A stretch of DNA of 64,000 bases from JAAFHB01 sp963677935. GTDB lineage: Bacteria; Bacteroidota; Bacteroidia; Bacteroidales; Prolixibacteraceae. The notes under the pieces were generated by a model. The model made no database searches. It saw only the letters and a list, made by a program, of their open reading frames with translations, and was not told where the DNA came from. A program made the translations under genes and the position numbers. The stretch covers positions 4,216,001-4,280,000 of the forward strand of contig CAXXEH010000003.1 in the NCBI GenBank assembly GCA_963677935.2, in the 5' to 3' direction. Of this stretch, positions 50,291 to 60,186 are shown in pieces. Every line of letters begins with the position of its first letter. Position 1 is the first letter of the stretch.

Positions 50291-52078
50291 ATGAAGAACA
50301 TCAGGAACTTTTGCATTATTGCCCATATTGATCATGGAAAAAGTACGCTTGCCGACCGTCTTCTGGAGATAACCCAGACCGTCAGCGGTCGCGATATGCA
50401 GGCTCAGGTACTTGATGATATGGAGTTGGAGAAAGAGCGTGGGATTACAATCAAGAGTCATGCCATTCAGATGGATCATATTCAGGATGGCGAAAAATAC
50501 AGGCTAAATCTTATTGATACTCCGGGGCACGTTGACTTCTCGTATGAAGTATCACGTTCAATTGCCGCCTGCGAAGGAGCATTGCTCATTATTGATGCAA
50601 CACAGGGTATTCAGGCGCAGACCATATCGAATCTTTACCTTGCCATTGAACACGATCTTGAGATCATTCCGATCATGAATAAAATGGACCTTCCCAATGC
50701 AATGCCAGAAGTTGTTGAAGATCAGATCATCGAATTAATAGGATGCAAACGCGATACCATCATCAGGGCATCGGGAAAAACCGGTGAGGGGATTGATGAG
50801 ATTTTGAAACGGATCATTTCCGACATTCCAGCACCTGCCGGCGATCCGGAAGCTCCCCTTCAGGGATTGATCTTCGATTCGGTCTACAACCAGTTCCGTG
50901 GCGTAGTCGCTTATGTAAAAGTTGTCAACGGAACAGTCCGGAAAGGGGACGTTGTGAAGTTCGTTGCTACAGAGAAACAATACAATGTTGATGAGGTTGG
51001 GGTACTGAAGATGGCACTCGATCCGAGAGAATCATTAAGTGCCGGTGATGTTGGTTATATCATTTCGAATATTAAAACCGCTCGTGAAATCAGGGTCGGA
51101 GATACCGTCACCAATGTAAAACAGCCCTGTTCGAATGTAATATCGGGATTCGAGGAGGTCAAACCGATGGTATTTGCCGGCGTCTATCCCATCGACAGCG
51201 AGGATTATGAGGATCTCCGTGCGGCGATGGAGAAACTCCAGCTCAACGATGCTTCGCTCACCTATACCCTTGAATCATCTGCTGCACTCGGATTCGGCTT
51301 CCGTTGCGGCTTCCTGGGATTGCTCCACATGGAGATTGTTCAGGAGCGGCTCGACCGCGAATTCGACATGAACGTCATTACCACAGTACCGAACGTATCT
51401 TATATGATTCATACCAGGGCCGGCGAAGATTACGAAGTTTATAATCCAGCAGGGATGCCCGATGCATCACTGATCGAACTGATTGAAGAGCCCTATATCA
51501 AAGCACAGATTATCACCCGCTCAGAGTATATTGGCGCCATCATGACCCTCTGCCTCGACAAGCGAGGCATGCTTAGAAAGCAAGAATACCTCACTGCCGA
51601 ACGGGCCGAACTGACCTTCGATCTGCCACTTGGTGAAATCGTCTTCGACTTTTACGACAAATTAAAGAGTATTTCAAAAGGATATGCCTCGTTCGATTAC
51701 CATATTACCGGATATCGCCCCGCCAAACTGGCGAAACTCGATATCCTCCTCAACAGTGAACCTGTTGATGCACTTTCGACACTGATCCATTTCGACAATG
51801 CCTACAATTTTGGCCGGAGAATGTGTGAAAAACTGAAGGAACTGATCCCACGACAGCAATACGATGTGGCTATTCAGGCAGCGATAGGGGCTAAAATTAT
51901 CGCCCGTGAGACAATCAAGGCCGTCCGTAAGGATGTTACCGCAAAATGTTATGGGGGAGATATTACCCGTAAGCGTAAACTGCTCGATAAGCAGAAGAAA
52001 GGTAAAAAGCGAATGAAACAGATTGGAAATGTAGAGGTTCCTCAAAAAGCTTTCCTTGCAGTATTAAAACTCGACTAA
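50291..52078 (+). CDS. lepA: Elongation factor 4 (LepA)
   Basis: The 595-residue GTPase is of normal length. Motifs are CIIAHIDHGKSTLADRLLE (P-loop), RGITIKSHAI (switch I), LIDTPGHVDF and NKMDLPNA. The C-terminal part with RLDREFDMNVITTVPNVSY and KKGKKRMKQIGNVEVPQKAF is unique to LepA. It back-translocates ribosomes or aids ribosome assembly in the cytoplasm, especially under ionic or cold stress. Single gene with a candidate promoter at 50221. Confidence 0.98.
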   Translation: MKNIRNFCIIAHIDHGKSTLADRLLEITQTVSGRDMQAQVLDDMELEKERGITIKSHAIQMDHIQDGEKYRLNLIDTPGHVDFSYEVSRSIAACEGALLIIDATQGIQAQTISNLYLAIEHDLEIIPIMNKMDLPNAMPEVVEDQIIELIGCKRDTIIRASGKTGEGIDEILKRIISDIPAPAGDPEAPLQGLIFDSVYNQFRGVVAYVKVVNGTVRKGDVVKFVATEKQYNVDEVGVLKMALDPRESLSAGDVGYIISNIKTAREIRVGDTVTNVKQPCSNVISGFEEVKPMVFAGVYPIDSEDYEDLRAAMEKLQLNDASLTYTLESSAALGFGFRCGFLGLLHMEIVQERLDREFDMNVITTVPNVSYMIHTRAGEDYEVYNPAGMPDASLIELIEEPYIKAQIITRSEYIGAIMTLCLDKRGMLRKQEYLTAERAELTFDLPLGEIVFDFYDKLKSISKGYASFDYHITGYRPAKLAKLDILLNSEPVDALSTLIHFDNAYNFGRRMCEKLKELIPRQQYDVAIQAAIGAKIIARETIKAVRKDVTAKCYGGDITRKRKLLDKQKKGKKRMKQIGNVEVPQKAFLAVLKLD

Positions 52079-52124
52079 CCGATATCTGACTGAACTTCTG
52101 TATATTTGCTCTTTCCTGCAGACC

Positions 52125-53066
52125 TTGGCGGGTGCGATAAAAGTTGTTCTTCTTACTTTGTTTCTCAACCATAGCAGCGCCGATCCAAAATCGGGTGGTG
52201 ATGTATTCAATGGCGCATGGGCTTATCCCGAATCGAGCAGTTGCTGCGGCCGCTCGTAATGGTATGCACCATTAATGGTTGGCGCGGTAATGGCACAATA
52301 CGGCGAAGAAGCCGATGTTTTTATTGACAGTATAAAACAGTGAGTCTTCATCCCATCAACCTGTAATCAGCAAATACTCTATTACAAAAACGGCCTTGAT
52401 CCCGGAGAGCATACTTTGAAAATTGTTGCTCACGGCACCCACAATCCCAATGCTCAGGATTGTCGGATAAATATAGATGCCATCCATTTTTCATCTGAAT
52501 CTGATATCTATAATTTTCCGTCTGGAACAGGACCTACAGGAGTGCAACGAATGATTTTGGGTTATCCAAAACGACAGGATTATAAAGATAAAGATGGTGA
52601 CTTGTGGAGGCCTGCCACAGAAATTGTTTCACGCCTCCCCATGCCAAAAGGAGACAATGTGGCACAATGCTGGATGAAGGAAACCCGAAACAGTATTACA
52701 GCCACACCCGATCCGGAACTATATCGATATGGTTATCGTGCCGGTGATTTTTGGGTAAATGTTACCGTATGACCAGGAAAATATGGAGTACAGCTTAAGT
52801 TTGCCGCAACTCAGGATACCACCCGGCACCAAAATGGCTTCGATATCATCATCAATGAAGAAATATTAGTCCATAACCTGAATGTTATCGCCACTGCCAA
52901 AAGCAGGAACAAAGCGGTAGATCTGTTCTTTAAAAATATCGTACCGCAAAACGGCATAATAAAAATCCGGCTCAGGAGTACCTCACCATCCAAAGCTGTT
53001 TCCAATGATAATATTTTCATTCCGATTTGTGGTTTTCAATCACAGCCATTTGCCTTCCTTATGTAA
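52125..53066 (+). pseudogene. Decayed secreted glycan-associated protein with three in-frame stops
   Basis: One reading frame runs from about TTG 52125 (AGAIKVVLLTLFLNHSSA, signal-peptide-like) to the TAA at 53064-53066, broken only by stops at 52257 (TAA), 52341 (TGA) and 52770 (TGA). No frameshift is needed. Segments are ADPKSGGDVFNGAWAYPE, then VMAQYGEEADVFIDS, then NGLDPGEHTLKIVAHGTHNP. After them come INIDAIHFSSES and, past the last stop, GVQLKFAATQDTTRHQNGFD with VIIN-like DIIINEEILVHN and NGIIKIRLRS. The last part resembles a malectin-type carbohydrate-binding domain. An inner piece may also be deleted. At 52770 the usual codon may have been Trp (TGG to TGA). I cannot name the parent protein. 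Confidence 0.75.
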
Positions 53067-53119
53067 TGAAGATAACACTTAAATAACATTATTTTAACGA
53101 ATATCAGCTACTTCCAAAC

Positions 53120-53127
53120 TATCTTTG
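53120..53127 (+). promoter_or_regulatory. Candidate -7 element for tatD
   Basis: TATCTTTG fits TAnnTTTG, 13 bases before the ATG at 53141. The leader would be very short. Confidence 0.45.
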
Positions 53128-53140
53128 TCTCAAATTTCCA

Positions 53141-53908
53141 ATGATGTTTGTTGACACCCATTCGCATGTCTATTCCGAAGAGTTTAGTTCCGACAGGAAT
53201 GAGGTTATTGCCCGTGCAATAAAGTCGGGAGTCAACAAAATTATTCTACCCAACATCGACAGTTCCACCCTAAAACCAATGCTCGACCTGTCTGATTCGC
53301 GTCCCGATCTGTTTATCCCGCTATTAGGATTACATCCCACCTCAGTGAAGGAGGATTTTCGGAAGGAGCTGGAAATCATGGAATACTGGTTTGACAGGCG
53401 GAAATTCGCCGGGATTGGGGAGATAGGGATTGATCTCTATTGGGATAAAACTTTCATCAATGAACAGATAGAGGCATTCAGAATACAGATAGGATGGGCC
53501 AAAAAAGCGAGTATTCCTATTGTAATCCACGTCAGGGATTCCTTTCCTGAAGTGCTTGAAGTGATAGAGCAGGAGAAAGAAGATTCACTTTCAGGTGTCT
53601 TTCACAGTTTTACAGGAACGGCTGAGCAGGCAGCCCACATCATTGATCTTGGCTTTAAGATTGGTGTCGGAGGGATTGTCACCTTTAAAAATTCGGGTAT
53701 GGATGGCGTCGTTCAGCAAATCTCACTTCAAAGCATATTGCTGGAAACCGATTCACCATGGCTTGCTCCTGTCCCCCACCGCGGACGTCGTAACGAGAGC
53801 GCCTACATCACCGCAATAGCCACCAAAATTGCTGCTCTGCACCAGACCACCGTTGAGGAGGTGGGGAGGATAACCACCCAAAATGCACAACAATTATTTG
53901 GATTTTAG
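53141..53908 (+). CDS. tatD: TatD-family metal-dependent hydrolase
   Basis: The 255-residue protein starts MMFVDTHSHVYSEEF (metal HxH). It also has LGLHPTSVKEDF, then IGEIGIDLYWDKTF with the metal glutamate, then PIVIHVRDSF, then GVFHSFTGTA and LLETDSPWLAPVPHRGRRNE. All metal residues are present. TatD enzymes are cytoplasmic 3'-5' exonucleases or deoxyribonucleases. The start could be the second Met (53144). Single gene with a nearby -7 element. Confidence 0.95.
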   Translation: MMFVDTHSHVYSEEFSSDRNEVIARAIKSGVNKIILPNIDSSTLKPMLDLSDSRPDLFIPLLGLHPTSVKEDFRKELEIMEYWFDRRKFAGIGEIGIDLYWDKTFINEQIEAFRIQIGWAKKASIPIVIHVRDSFPEVLEVIEQEKEDSLSGVFHSFTGTAEQAAHIIDLGFKIGVGGIVTFKNSGMDGVVQQISLQSILLETDSPWLAPVPHRGRRNESAYITAIATKIAALHQTTVEEVGRITTQNAQQLFGF

Positions 53909-53931
53909 CCCATTAATTAATCAGGGATTCC

Positions 53932-53939
53932 TACCTTTG
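53932..53939 (+). promoter_or_regulatory. Candidate -7 element in the tatD-ansA gap
   Basis: TACCTTTG fits TAnnTTTG. A promoter here would give the asparaginase gene a long leader of about 245 bases. The rest of the 283-base gap shows a short direct repeat CCAGTAGC twice (about 54097-54119) and nothing else clear. Confidence 0.35.
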
Positions 53940-54191
53940 TTGCATAAAAATAAGATGCCGTGACTTTTGGTATGGCTAATTTAAACATTGTGGCTTGCAA
54001 CTGACAACCCGAAGTTTACTGAATGTAGTTCTGATTTTTTTTCTTCTCAAAACGTTATCATGAAAATCAAAGACACCGCAAAAGTGTTAAAGCGATCAGC
54101 CAGTAGCCAAAAGCCAGTAGCAAATCCTGGTGACGATAGTTTTATTCAACCACATATTTCGTTATAGAACAGATCATTAATTGCAGCAAAA

Positions 54192-55226
54192 ATGGATTCA
54201 GACAAACAATCAATTCTGATTATCTATACGGGAGGGACTATCGGGATGCGCGAAGATCCCAAGACCAAAACCCTCTCCCCAATGAAGTTTGAAATGATCC
54301 AGGAGGAGATTCCTGAACTACACAAACTTGGATTCGAGATCGAATCTGTGACGTTTAATCCACCCATCGATTCCGCCAATATGACTCCCGGAATATGGAT
54401 CGAACTGGCCAAAACCATTAAGGATAATTATTCGAGGTATGATGGGTTCGTGATTTTACATGGAACCGATACAATGGCCTACACCGCTTCGGCACTGAGT
54501 TATATGCTTGAAAATCTCGATAAGCCGGTAATCATGACAGGATCGCAACTTCCCATAGGGATTTTACGTACCGACGGAAAGGAGAATATCATCACTGCCA
54601 TACAAATTGCTGCAGCAAAAAAAAATGGCAAAGCGATTGTTCCCGAAGTATGTATCTATTTTAGTTCCCATCTTTTCCGGGGAAACCGCACAACCAAGGA
54701 GGACTCACAGCAATTCAGCGCCTTTACCTCACATCACTATCCCAAGCTCGCCGTCGCAGGGGTCGATATCAGGTATAATTACGAGAAAATTAACTATCCC
54801 CGAAGTAAGGGGATTTTGAATATAAACACTGCTATTGATGACAATGTTCTGATTTTAAAGATTTTTCCCGGGATTAACCGCAGATATTTTGACGCAATCC
54901 TGGCTCTTCCGGGATTAAAGGGGATTATCCTCGAATCGTACGGTTCGGGTAATATGCCCACCTATCCCTGGATATTCGAGGCAATAAGGGAAGCAACCCT
55001 TTCGGGGATTGTTTTTATGAATGTGAGTCAGTGCCCGGGCGGACAGGTAAAGATGGGTTATTACGAAACGAGCCGCGAACTGCTCGAAGCGGGAGTAGTG
55101 AGTGGGAAAGACATTACTATCGAGGCTGCAGTTACCAAAATGATGTTTCTGCTCGGTCAGCAGCTATCTGTTGCAGAGGTGAAGGCTTATCTTGCTCAGA
55201 ATTTAAGCGGGGAGATCGAAAATTAG
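54192..55226 (+). CDS. ansA: Type I L-asparaginase
   Basis: The 344-residue protein has the first active-site threonine in LIIYTGGTIGMREDPKT and the second in FVILHGTDTMAYTASALSYM, with the following ENLDKPVIMTGSQLPI. The C-terminal domain has GIILESYGSGNMPTYP and VFMNVSQCPGGQV. It has no signal peptide, as expected of the cytoplasmic type I enzyme. It turns asparagine into aspartate and ammonia. The start is ATG 54192. Confidence 0.95.
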   Translation: MDSDKQSILIIYTGGTIGMREDPKTKTLSPMKFEMIQEEIPELHKLGFEIESVTFNPPIDSANMTPGIWIELAKTIKDNYSRYDGFVILHGTDTMAYTASALSYMLENLDKPVIMTGSQLPIGILRTDGKENIITAIQIAAAKKNGKAIVPEVCIYFSSHLFRGNRTTKEDSQQFSAFTSHHYPKLAVAGVDIRYNYEKINYPRSKGILNINTAIDDNVLILKIFPGINRRYFDAILALPGLKGIILESYGSGNMPTYPWIFEAIREATLSGIVFMNVSQCPGGQVKMGYYETSRELLEAGVVSGKDITIEAAVTKMMFLLGQQLSVAEVKAYLAQNLSGEIEN

Positions 55227-55239
55227 AGATTGGGAATTT

Positions 55240-55557
55240 TTAATCGTTTTGATTTAAAAGCAGTTCTAATAGGCTCTTTGGATCTTGTCGGTTGTCCCAA
55301 AATGCAGTGATTATTAAGTGTTCCCGGGTTATCTTATAATAAATACTGAAATATCCCATTGCAGACACTCGTGTTTTTGAATAATCAGACAATTTAAATG
55401 ATTCCGGTTGATTAAGAATAATCCTAATTTGCCCTGCAGAAAGCCTAATTAATTTTTCTGAATATTCTGTCGACCCATTCCTTAGAGTCCAGTATTTTAG
55501 AATCTCTCTCCTTTGACGTGCTGCGGTCTCAGTCCAAACTACAGTTCTCTTAGCCAT
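55240..55557 (-). CDS. RelE/ParE-superfamily toxin
   Basis: The 105-residue basic protein follows the RelE/ParE fold: VVWTETAARQRREILKYWTL, then STEYSEKLIRLSAGQIRI, then KLSDYSKTRVSAMGYFSIYY and LIITAFWDNRQDP. This is the type that either cuts ribosome-bound mRNA or poisons gyrase. The ATG overlaps the antitoxin gene by 19 bases, the standard arrangement for antitoxin-first pairs. It ends 13 bases from the convergent asparaginase gene. Confidence 0.88.
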   Translation of the reverse strand: MAKRTVVWTETAARQRREILKYWTLRNGSTEYSEKLIRLSAGQIRIILNQPESFKLSDYSKTRVSAMGYFSIYYKITREHLIITAFWDNRQDPKSLLELLLNQND

Positions 55558-55781
55558 TTGAGATCATTTTTATCTAACTGACTTTGGGCTATAAGTCTTC
55601 CTGTTTTAATATCTCTTTCACTTAATTGAAGCATTAATATTTGTTCCTTAGTCAGTTTTACTTTATCCTGATTCACTGAACTATTTTCAACCAATTGATA
55701 AAGTGCATTTAAGAATTTTTCATTCGAAATTGTTAAAAGTTTTTCTATAATACCATTTCTTATGGTGTCAATATTTGCCAT
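55539..55781 (-). CDS. Antitoxin of the RelE/ParE pair
   Basis: The 80-residue protein lies directly upstream of the toxin and overlaps it by 19 bases. It is mostly helical: ANIDTIRNGIIEKLLTISNE, then FLNALYQLVENSSVNQDKVK, then ILMLQLSERDIKTGRLIAQS. The C-terminus (QLDKNDLKWLREL) should wrap the toxin. No clear HTH or ribbon-helix-helix is visible, so its DNA-binding mode is unknown. Family resemblance is to small antitoxins that start with a dimer helix. Confidence 0.8.
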   Translation of the reverse strand: MANIDTIRNGIIEKLLTISNEKFLNALYQLVENSSVNQDKVKLTKEQILMLQLSERDIKTGRLIAQSQLDKNDLKWLREL

Positions 55782-55822
55782 TGTAAAAAGTTTTTATAAA
55801 ATTAATCAAAACCCCATTAATT

Positions 55823-57274
55823 TCAAAATCCAATAACCTGTTCTTTAGACATCCGATCACACAATTTACAGGCTGTTGAATCGGGTAACCCCTTAAATCC
55901 AAAACCATTCCAGCGATAGGCTGCCACCCGTCTTCCCTTTGTGGTTTTATCAGGACGAATAAAGGAATCGCCCCGATGAAGTGCGCACAAAATGGTATTA
56001 TCAATTGGAGAGATCTGAGCATCAATCAATGGCCATGCGAGTGCGGAGCCGCGCCATCGGGCAATGAGCCCCTGGTTATCCAGATCATAGACATATGGCC
56101 GTACATTCATCTCACTATCAAGCGTTGAGTAGTGTTTTTCGAGGGCAAACAAATACTCATTTACACCATCTAATCTGGCAGCGCTCACCGAAACTACAGA
56201 CATCGGATGGGTTTGCCAAATCAATTTATTCTTCAGAAAAGCCTGCAGGACAATCCTGTTTCCCTTACTATTAGATTCTGACACTGGTTTCAACGTATAA
56301 TCATTAATTTTTAAAGGTGTGATAGTATAGGGAACAGGGGCAAACGGATAATCAATACGATCAGTAATTTCGGGATAAAAAGAGTTCCGTTTCGTATGAG
56401 TCACATTTCCGGCACAACGGAATTTCCCATCACGGATCCGGATATCGGCAATCAAACCCTCTTTTGTGGCGGGATATTTCTGATCAAACAGATGGTTTCC
56501 TAATGAGAAGAAGACGGGTTTTTCATCGATTAACTCCGGCTTTTGAACCACATGGGGATGACTTCCAATAATCAGATCTGCCCCATTTTTGATTAACCAC
56601 CGTGCAGTCTCCCTCTGTTCCCGATTGGGCCACTCCAGTAATTCAGATCCCCAGTGAATAGAAACCATCACAATATTGGACAGGCTTTTTGCCAGCCGCA
56701 ATTTCTGCGCAACCTCAACTGAGGGTATACTATTTTTAGAGCTATCCCTGCTTAACACAATATTGAGCGAAACAAGGGAGATAACCACACCCCTGACGGT
56801 AAAAAACTGCGGCGAATTTTCAAGTGACAAGGGGACAATGCCATTTTCACGTAACGCCTCAATCGTCTGACTCCTCCCCTTCTCTCCCAGATCCAGGTGA
56901 TGATTGTTTTCGGTTGTAATAATCCCGAATCCTGCACGCTTTAACATTGAAATATCTGCCCGGTCAATATTAAAAACCGGCGATTTAACTTCAGAGTGAA
57001 CTTCATCCTGACGATCTCCAACTGCCCCTTCGAGGTTACCCGCAACCAGATCGGCCGACATAAACAGCGGCTGTAAATGTTCCCATGGAAATGTCTTCCG
57101 TGACTCCATCTCCTCCTTAACATTTCGCGACAGGAGGATATCTCCCACGAAGAGCACCCTGATCTCTGAATGATCAGCCTGTCCACTGGCAATATTCGCT
57201 ATACAAAGGAGAACTAATAACAGGTATTGGCCATGCCTGAGGCTTTTTGACCGGTTACAAAGGGTTTTATCCAT
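55823..57274 (-). CDS. CapA-family phosphoesterase-like exported protein
   Basis: The 483-residue protein has an N-terminal signal (HGQYLLLVLLCIANIASGQ). The CapA/PgsA domain covers about 38-300: IRVLFVGDILLSRNVKEE, then VAGNLEGAVGDRQDE, then TTENNHHLDLGEKGRSQTIE, then MVSIHWGSELLEW and LIIGSHPHVVQKPE. The metal ligands of calcineurin-like phosphoesterases are present. About 180 C-terminal residues (YAFPVPYTITPLKIN-like and NEYLFALEKHYSTLD) have no family that I know. CapA proteins act in poly-gamma-glutamate or capsule handling. It overlaps the upstream DUF3160 gene by 61 bases. Confidence 0.85.
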   Translation of the reverse strand: MDKTLCNRSKSLRHGQYLLLVLLCIANIASGQADHSEIRVLFVGDILLSRNVKEEMESRKTFPWEHLQPLFMSADLVAGNLEGAVGDRQDEVHSEVKSPVFNIDRADISMLKRAGFGIITTENNHHLDLGEKGRSQTIEALRENGIVPLSLENSPQFFTVRGVVISLVSLNIVLSRDSSKNSIPSVEVAQKLRLAKSLSNIVMVSIHWGSELLEWPNREQRETARWLIKNGADLIIGSHPHVVQKPELIDEKPVFFSLGNHLFDQKYPATKEGLIADIRIRDGKFRCAGNVTHTKRNSFYPEITDRIDYPFAPVPYTITPLKINDYTLKPVSESNSKGNRIVLQAFLKNKLIWQTHPMSVVSVSAARLDGVNEYLFALEKHYSTLDSEMNVRPYVYDLDNQGLIARWRGSALAWPLIDAQISPIDNTILCALHRGDSFIRPDKTTKGRRVAAYRWNGFGFKGLPDSTACKLCDRMSKEQVIGF

Positions 57275-60138
57275 GGTAAAAATTCCTGTTTTGCTGCTTT
57301 CTCACGCCACTCTTCATCATTGATTAATTGATTGGATTTGAACTCATAATAGGAATAGATGGAGCCTTTGACAATCTGATGTCTCCCGTAAAAAGGGACG
57401 ATATAATTCCACTCCATCGAATTCCCGACAGCAGACATCAAATAAGGAGAATGTATTCCGTCACCTGCAACATCGGCTATCTTTGCCATTGGGTCGGGGT
57501 TCGACAGCGCATAATCCTTGTTCGAAAGACTGTTGAAAACCAGGAAGAGATGTTCACCTGTCCGGGCCACATAGAGGATCTTCTCGTTCTCTTCATTGCT
57601 GAGGTTTTCCCCTTTTATCTCTTTTTCGGCCATCGCCAGAAATGCCCGGGCTTCCTGTGCAGCTTCCTTTAACCTTGAAGTGATCCCGTCGTACAGTGAC
57701 CGTTGTTCAGAACTGAAGGCATCCTGAATATCCGCCTTACCTGCAATTGTTTTGGATACCTGGTTTACGGCACTCTCAAATAAAACAGCAATGGCGCCAA
57801 ATGTTTGGGGATCAGGTTCAACAAATCCCCTTGGCGCCCGCATAAGTATCTCTTCGAAACCACCCTCCCCGCATTCAGCAGCCGTCCGTTCATTCACAAG
57901 CACCGTTGCATGACGAAGGGTTGCCCATGTTGCAAAACCCGTTTGCAGACGTTTGGCCTGCCAGATCTCCGGATCTTTAGTCCCGTTTAACCCGTTGCCT
58001 GAACCAGCCCACTGAACGGCAATTGCATTGATCCACTGGTTATATAAGTTTCCCTTGAGATCTGACTGGCTAAGATTGTCTTTAAAATTTTGTTTCAGAT
58101 TGCCGATCACCTTTCGGAGGGGAGGATATTTTTCATAATCCGATTCAAGCAGATTTTCAGCCAGGCCATTCCCCAATGCGGTGGCCAGATCAAGACCAGA
58201 AGTAAGCATCCGCTCTCCCGATGGGCCCTTAACCTGCAAGTCAGCCGGTGCATCGGGATGATAGACCGTGGAGTACAAAACTTCATTATCGAAACCCCAC
58301 GACAACGGGAAAATAGTAAATTCCTTTTGAGGAGAGTGGCAATAGGGAGGAACAGTTTGTTTCGACTTGTTCCACACCAGCGGGGATCTTGAAGGAGAGA
58401 TAAAACCGGTGTAACTGTTAATCCATTTTGCAGCTATTGCAGTGATCTCATCAGGCAATAAGTTCAACTCCCTCACTGCCTCCTGGTTATTTTTATAGAT
58501 CGTTGTGAAATAACGGAATGCCTTAAAATAGCGCTTCATCTCTGGTGATGAAGTGTAATGCCCCCTTGGCTTTAAATCGGAATAAGCATAATTTTCCTTA
58601 ATGATTTCACTCAGGCCATCCTTTTCATTCTTAATCCGTAACACCTCCGGATTCGTGCTATTCTCTGAATAGAATTCCTTCAGTACTTCAAAAACGGGTA
58701 ACCATGCCGATTTCTGATTGGACTTTTTCAGGTAACCATCTGCCTCAACGATAAATCTCCAGAAGTGCGGTATTGCTTCATCCCGCTCCCTGACGATAAA
58801 AAGTCCCTGGTAGGCAGCGCCAAACAGTTCCCAGAACAGATCAGTGGTGACGATATAGGGTCTAGTGGGTGCATTCCGGTCGTAACCATTACACAAGTAG
58901 TTCTCTGTTTCATAAAGCTTATAAAGCTGGTCATCGCTGTTGGGACGAAAAAGACCTGCTTGTTTCTGAAAATGGTCCAGTTCTTCACCCGAACCAGCAA
59001 ACATCCACGCATTAACCACATCGGCTAACGGAAGATCAACCGGAAGATAATTCAACGTGTAACATCCATTTGAAAAAGTGAGGCCCACAATCCCTTTGCC
59101 ATCGGGGACGGATGACGGTGTGGAGACAAACTGAAATCCGGGAAGCTGAACCACTTCACTTTTGGACAAAAGGCTAAAAATCCCAATCCCCTGTTTTCCC
59201 TTTTGCCAGTGAACCAATCCCAATCCGTTGGGAGTTGGGGTCATGCTACCAATGATTTTGGTTCCAATGTTCATGGGTTTGGAGTCTCCCCAATATTTTG
59301 AATCGTACCTCGCCACAAAATAACTATTGTTTTTATCTTCCCAGATCAGCTGATGACCAGCAGGATGGAACGCAACGGGCAATGCCCATGCAGCTGACAT
59401 TTTACTCGGATCAGCACTTGCATCAAAATCACTTATTTTCGAAAATGTTCTGGCCGGACCAACAACCTGATAAAAGCGATGGCCCGTTTCCGTTATTGAA
59501 ACAATCCGGTAGCTCTGATCGCTGTTGTCCATACCGAAGAAGAGGCGGTAGGTATAGTATTCCTTCTCCGTTTTGTTATCATAGCTTGTGATAAACGGCC
59601 TTGGACAAACCAGAAGCCTTCGGAGTGTCTTTGGGGTCGAAAAAATTGTTTTAAAACGCCAGGTATTGCTGGCTTTTTCAATCCGGCAGATCTCATAACC
59701 GGATCCTTTGGCCCCCATCACAAAAAGGGTATTCCCATTGGGGTGCCAGGTGATTGCTTTGGCAATTAATCCTTCGGGCAAAGGAAAGCTATCAGAAAAT
59801 TCACTTTTGCCAATCTGCCAGAATTTAATCATGTCTTTCCCATCAGGTTGGGCTATAATTGCAGCGACAGTGATCCCAACAGGTGAGACATCATAATCGA
59901 CGACTTTCTCTCCAGTGGCAAAAGTAAGATGGTTTTCATTCGATGGTGAGGGGGTGATTTGTAGCTCCGGAATTGCAAACACCCCATCCATTACCACGGT
60001 CGTATCGGGATTTGCTGCTTCTGTGATGGCGCCCGGATGATCTTGATTTACCGCTACAGGTTTGAAGGCAAAAAAAGGAAAACTTAATACAATCATTAGT
60101 AGGATATTGGCTGGGAATAAGGTTTTTGGGGGAGTCAT
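57214..60138 (-). CDS. DUF3160 protein, large and exported
   Basis: The 974-residue protein has a signal peptide (LLMIVLSFPFFAF). The N-terminal part (about 60-380) is beta-propeller-like: ITWHPNGNTLFVMGAKGSG and WEDKNNSYFVARYDSK. The DUF3160 domain follows with RPYIVTTDLFWELFGAAYQG, then GHYTSSPEMKRYFKAFRYFT. Later motifs are WATLRHATVLVNERTAAECG, GFVEPDPQTFGAIAVLFES and FYGRHQIVKGSIYSYYEF. The function is unknown. The strand and 61-base overlap with the CapA gene suggest one operon and perhaps a shared envelope task. Both have exported N-termini. Confidence 0.87.
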   Translation of the reverse strand: MTPPKTLFPANILLMIVLSFPFFAFKPVAVNQDHPGAITEAANPDTTVVMDGVFAIPELQITPSPSNENHLTFATGEKVVDYDVSPVGITVAAIIAQPDGKDMIKFWQIGKSEFSDSFPLPEGLIAKAITWHPNGNTLFVMGAKGSGYEICRIEKASNTWRFKTIFSTPKTLRRLLVCPRPFITSYDNKTEKEYYTYRLFFGMDNSDQSYRIVSITETGHRFYQVVGPARTFSKISDFDASADPSKMSAAWALPVAFHPAGHQLIWEDKNNSYFVARYDSKYWGDSKPMNIGTKIIGSMTPTPNGLGLVHWQKGKQGIGIFSLLSKSEVVQLPGFQFVSTPSSVPDGKGIVGLTFSNGCYTLNYLPVDLPLADVVNAWMFAGSGEELDHFQKQAGLFRPNSDDQLYKLYETENYLCNGYDRNAPTRPYIVTTDLFWELFGAAYQGLFIVRERDEAIPHFWRFIVEADGYLKKSNQKSAWLPVFEVLKEFYSENSTNPEVLRIKNEKDGLSEIIKENYAYSDLKPRGHYTSSPEMKRYFKAFRYFTTIYKNNQEAVRELNLLPDEITAIAAKWINSYTGFISPSRSPLVWNKSKQTVPPYCHSPQKEFTIFPLSWGFDNEVLYSTVYHPDAPADLQVKGPSGERMLTSGLDLATALGNGLAENLLESDYEKYPPLRKVIGNLKQNFKDNLSQSDLKGNLYNQWINAIAVQWAGSGNGLNGTKDPEIWQAKRLQTGFATWATLRHATVLVNERTAAECGEGGFEEILMRAPRGFVEPDPQTFGAIAVLFESAVNQVSKTIAGKADIQDAFSSEQRSLYDGITSRLKEAAQEARAFLAMAEKEIKGENLSNEENEKILYVARTGEHLFLVFNSLSNKDYALSNPDPMAKIADVAGDGIHSPYLMSAVGNSMEWNYIVPFYGRHQIVKGSIYSYYEFKSNQLINDEEWREKAAKQEFLPWIKPFVTGQKASGMANTCY

Positions 60139-60186
60139 ATTGCTGAGGTTTTAGATAAGTGGGTGAAAAATCTTGTTATTGCTATC

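Noticed and set aside
54060..54161. 33-codon frame in the tatD-ansA gap, starting MKIKDTAKVLKR
   Set aside because: Short, with a direct repeat CCAGTAGC inside. No ribosome-binding site is clear and no family is recognised.
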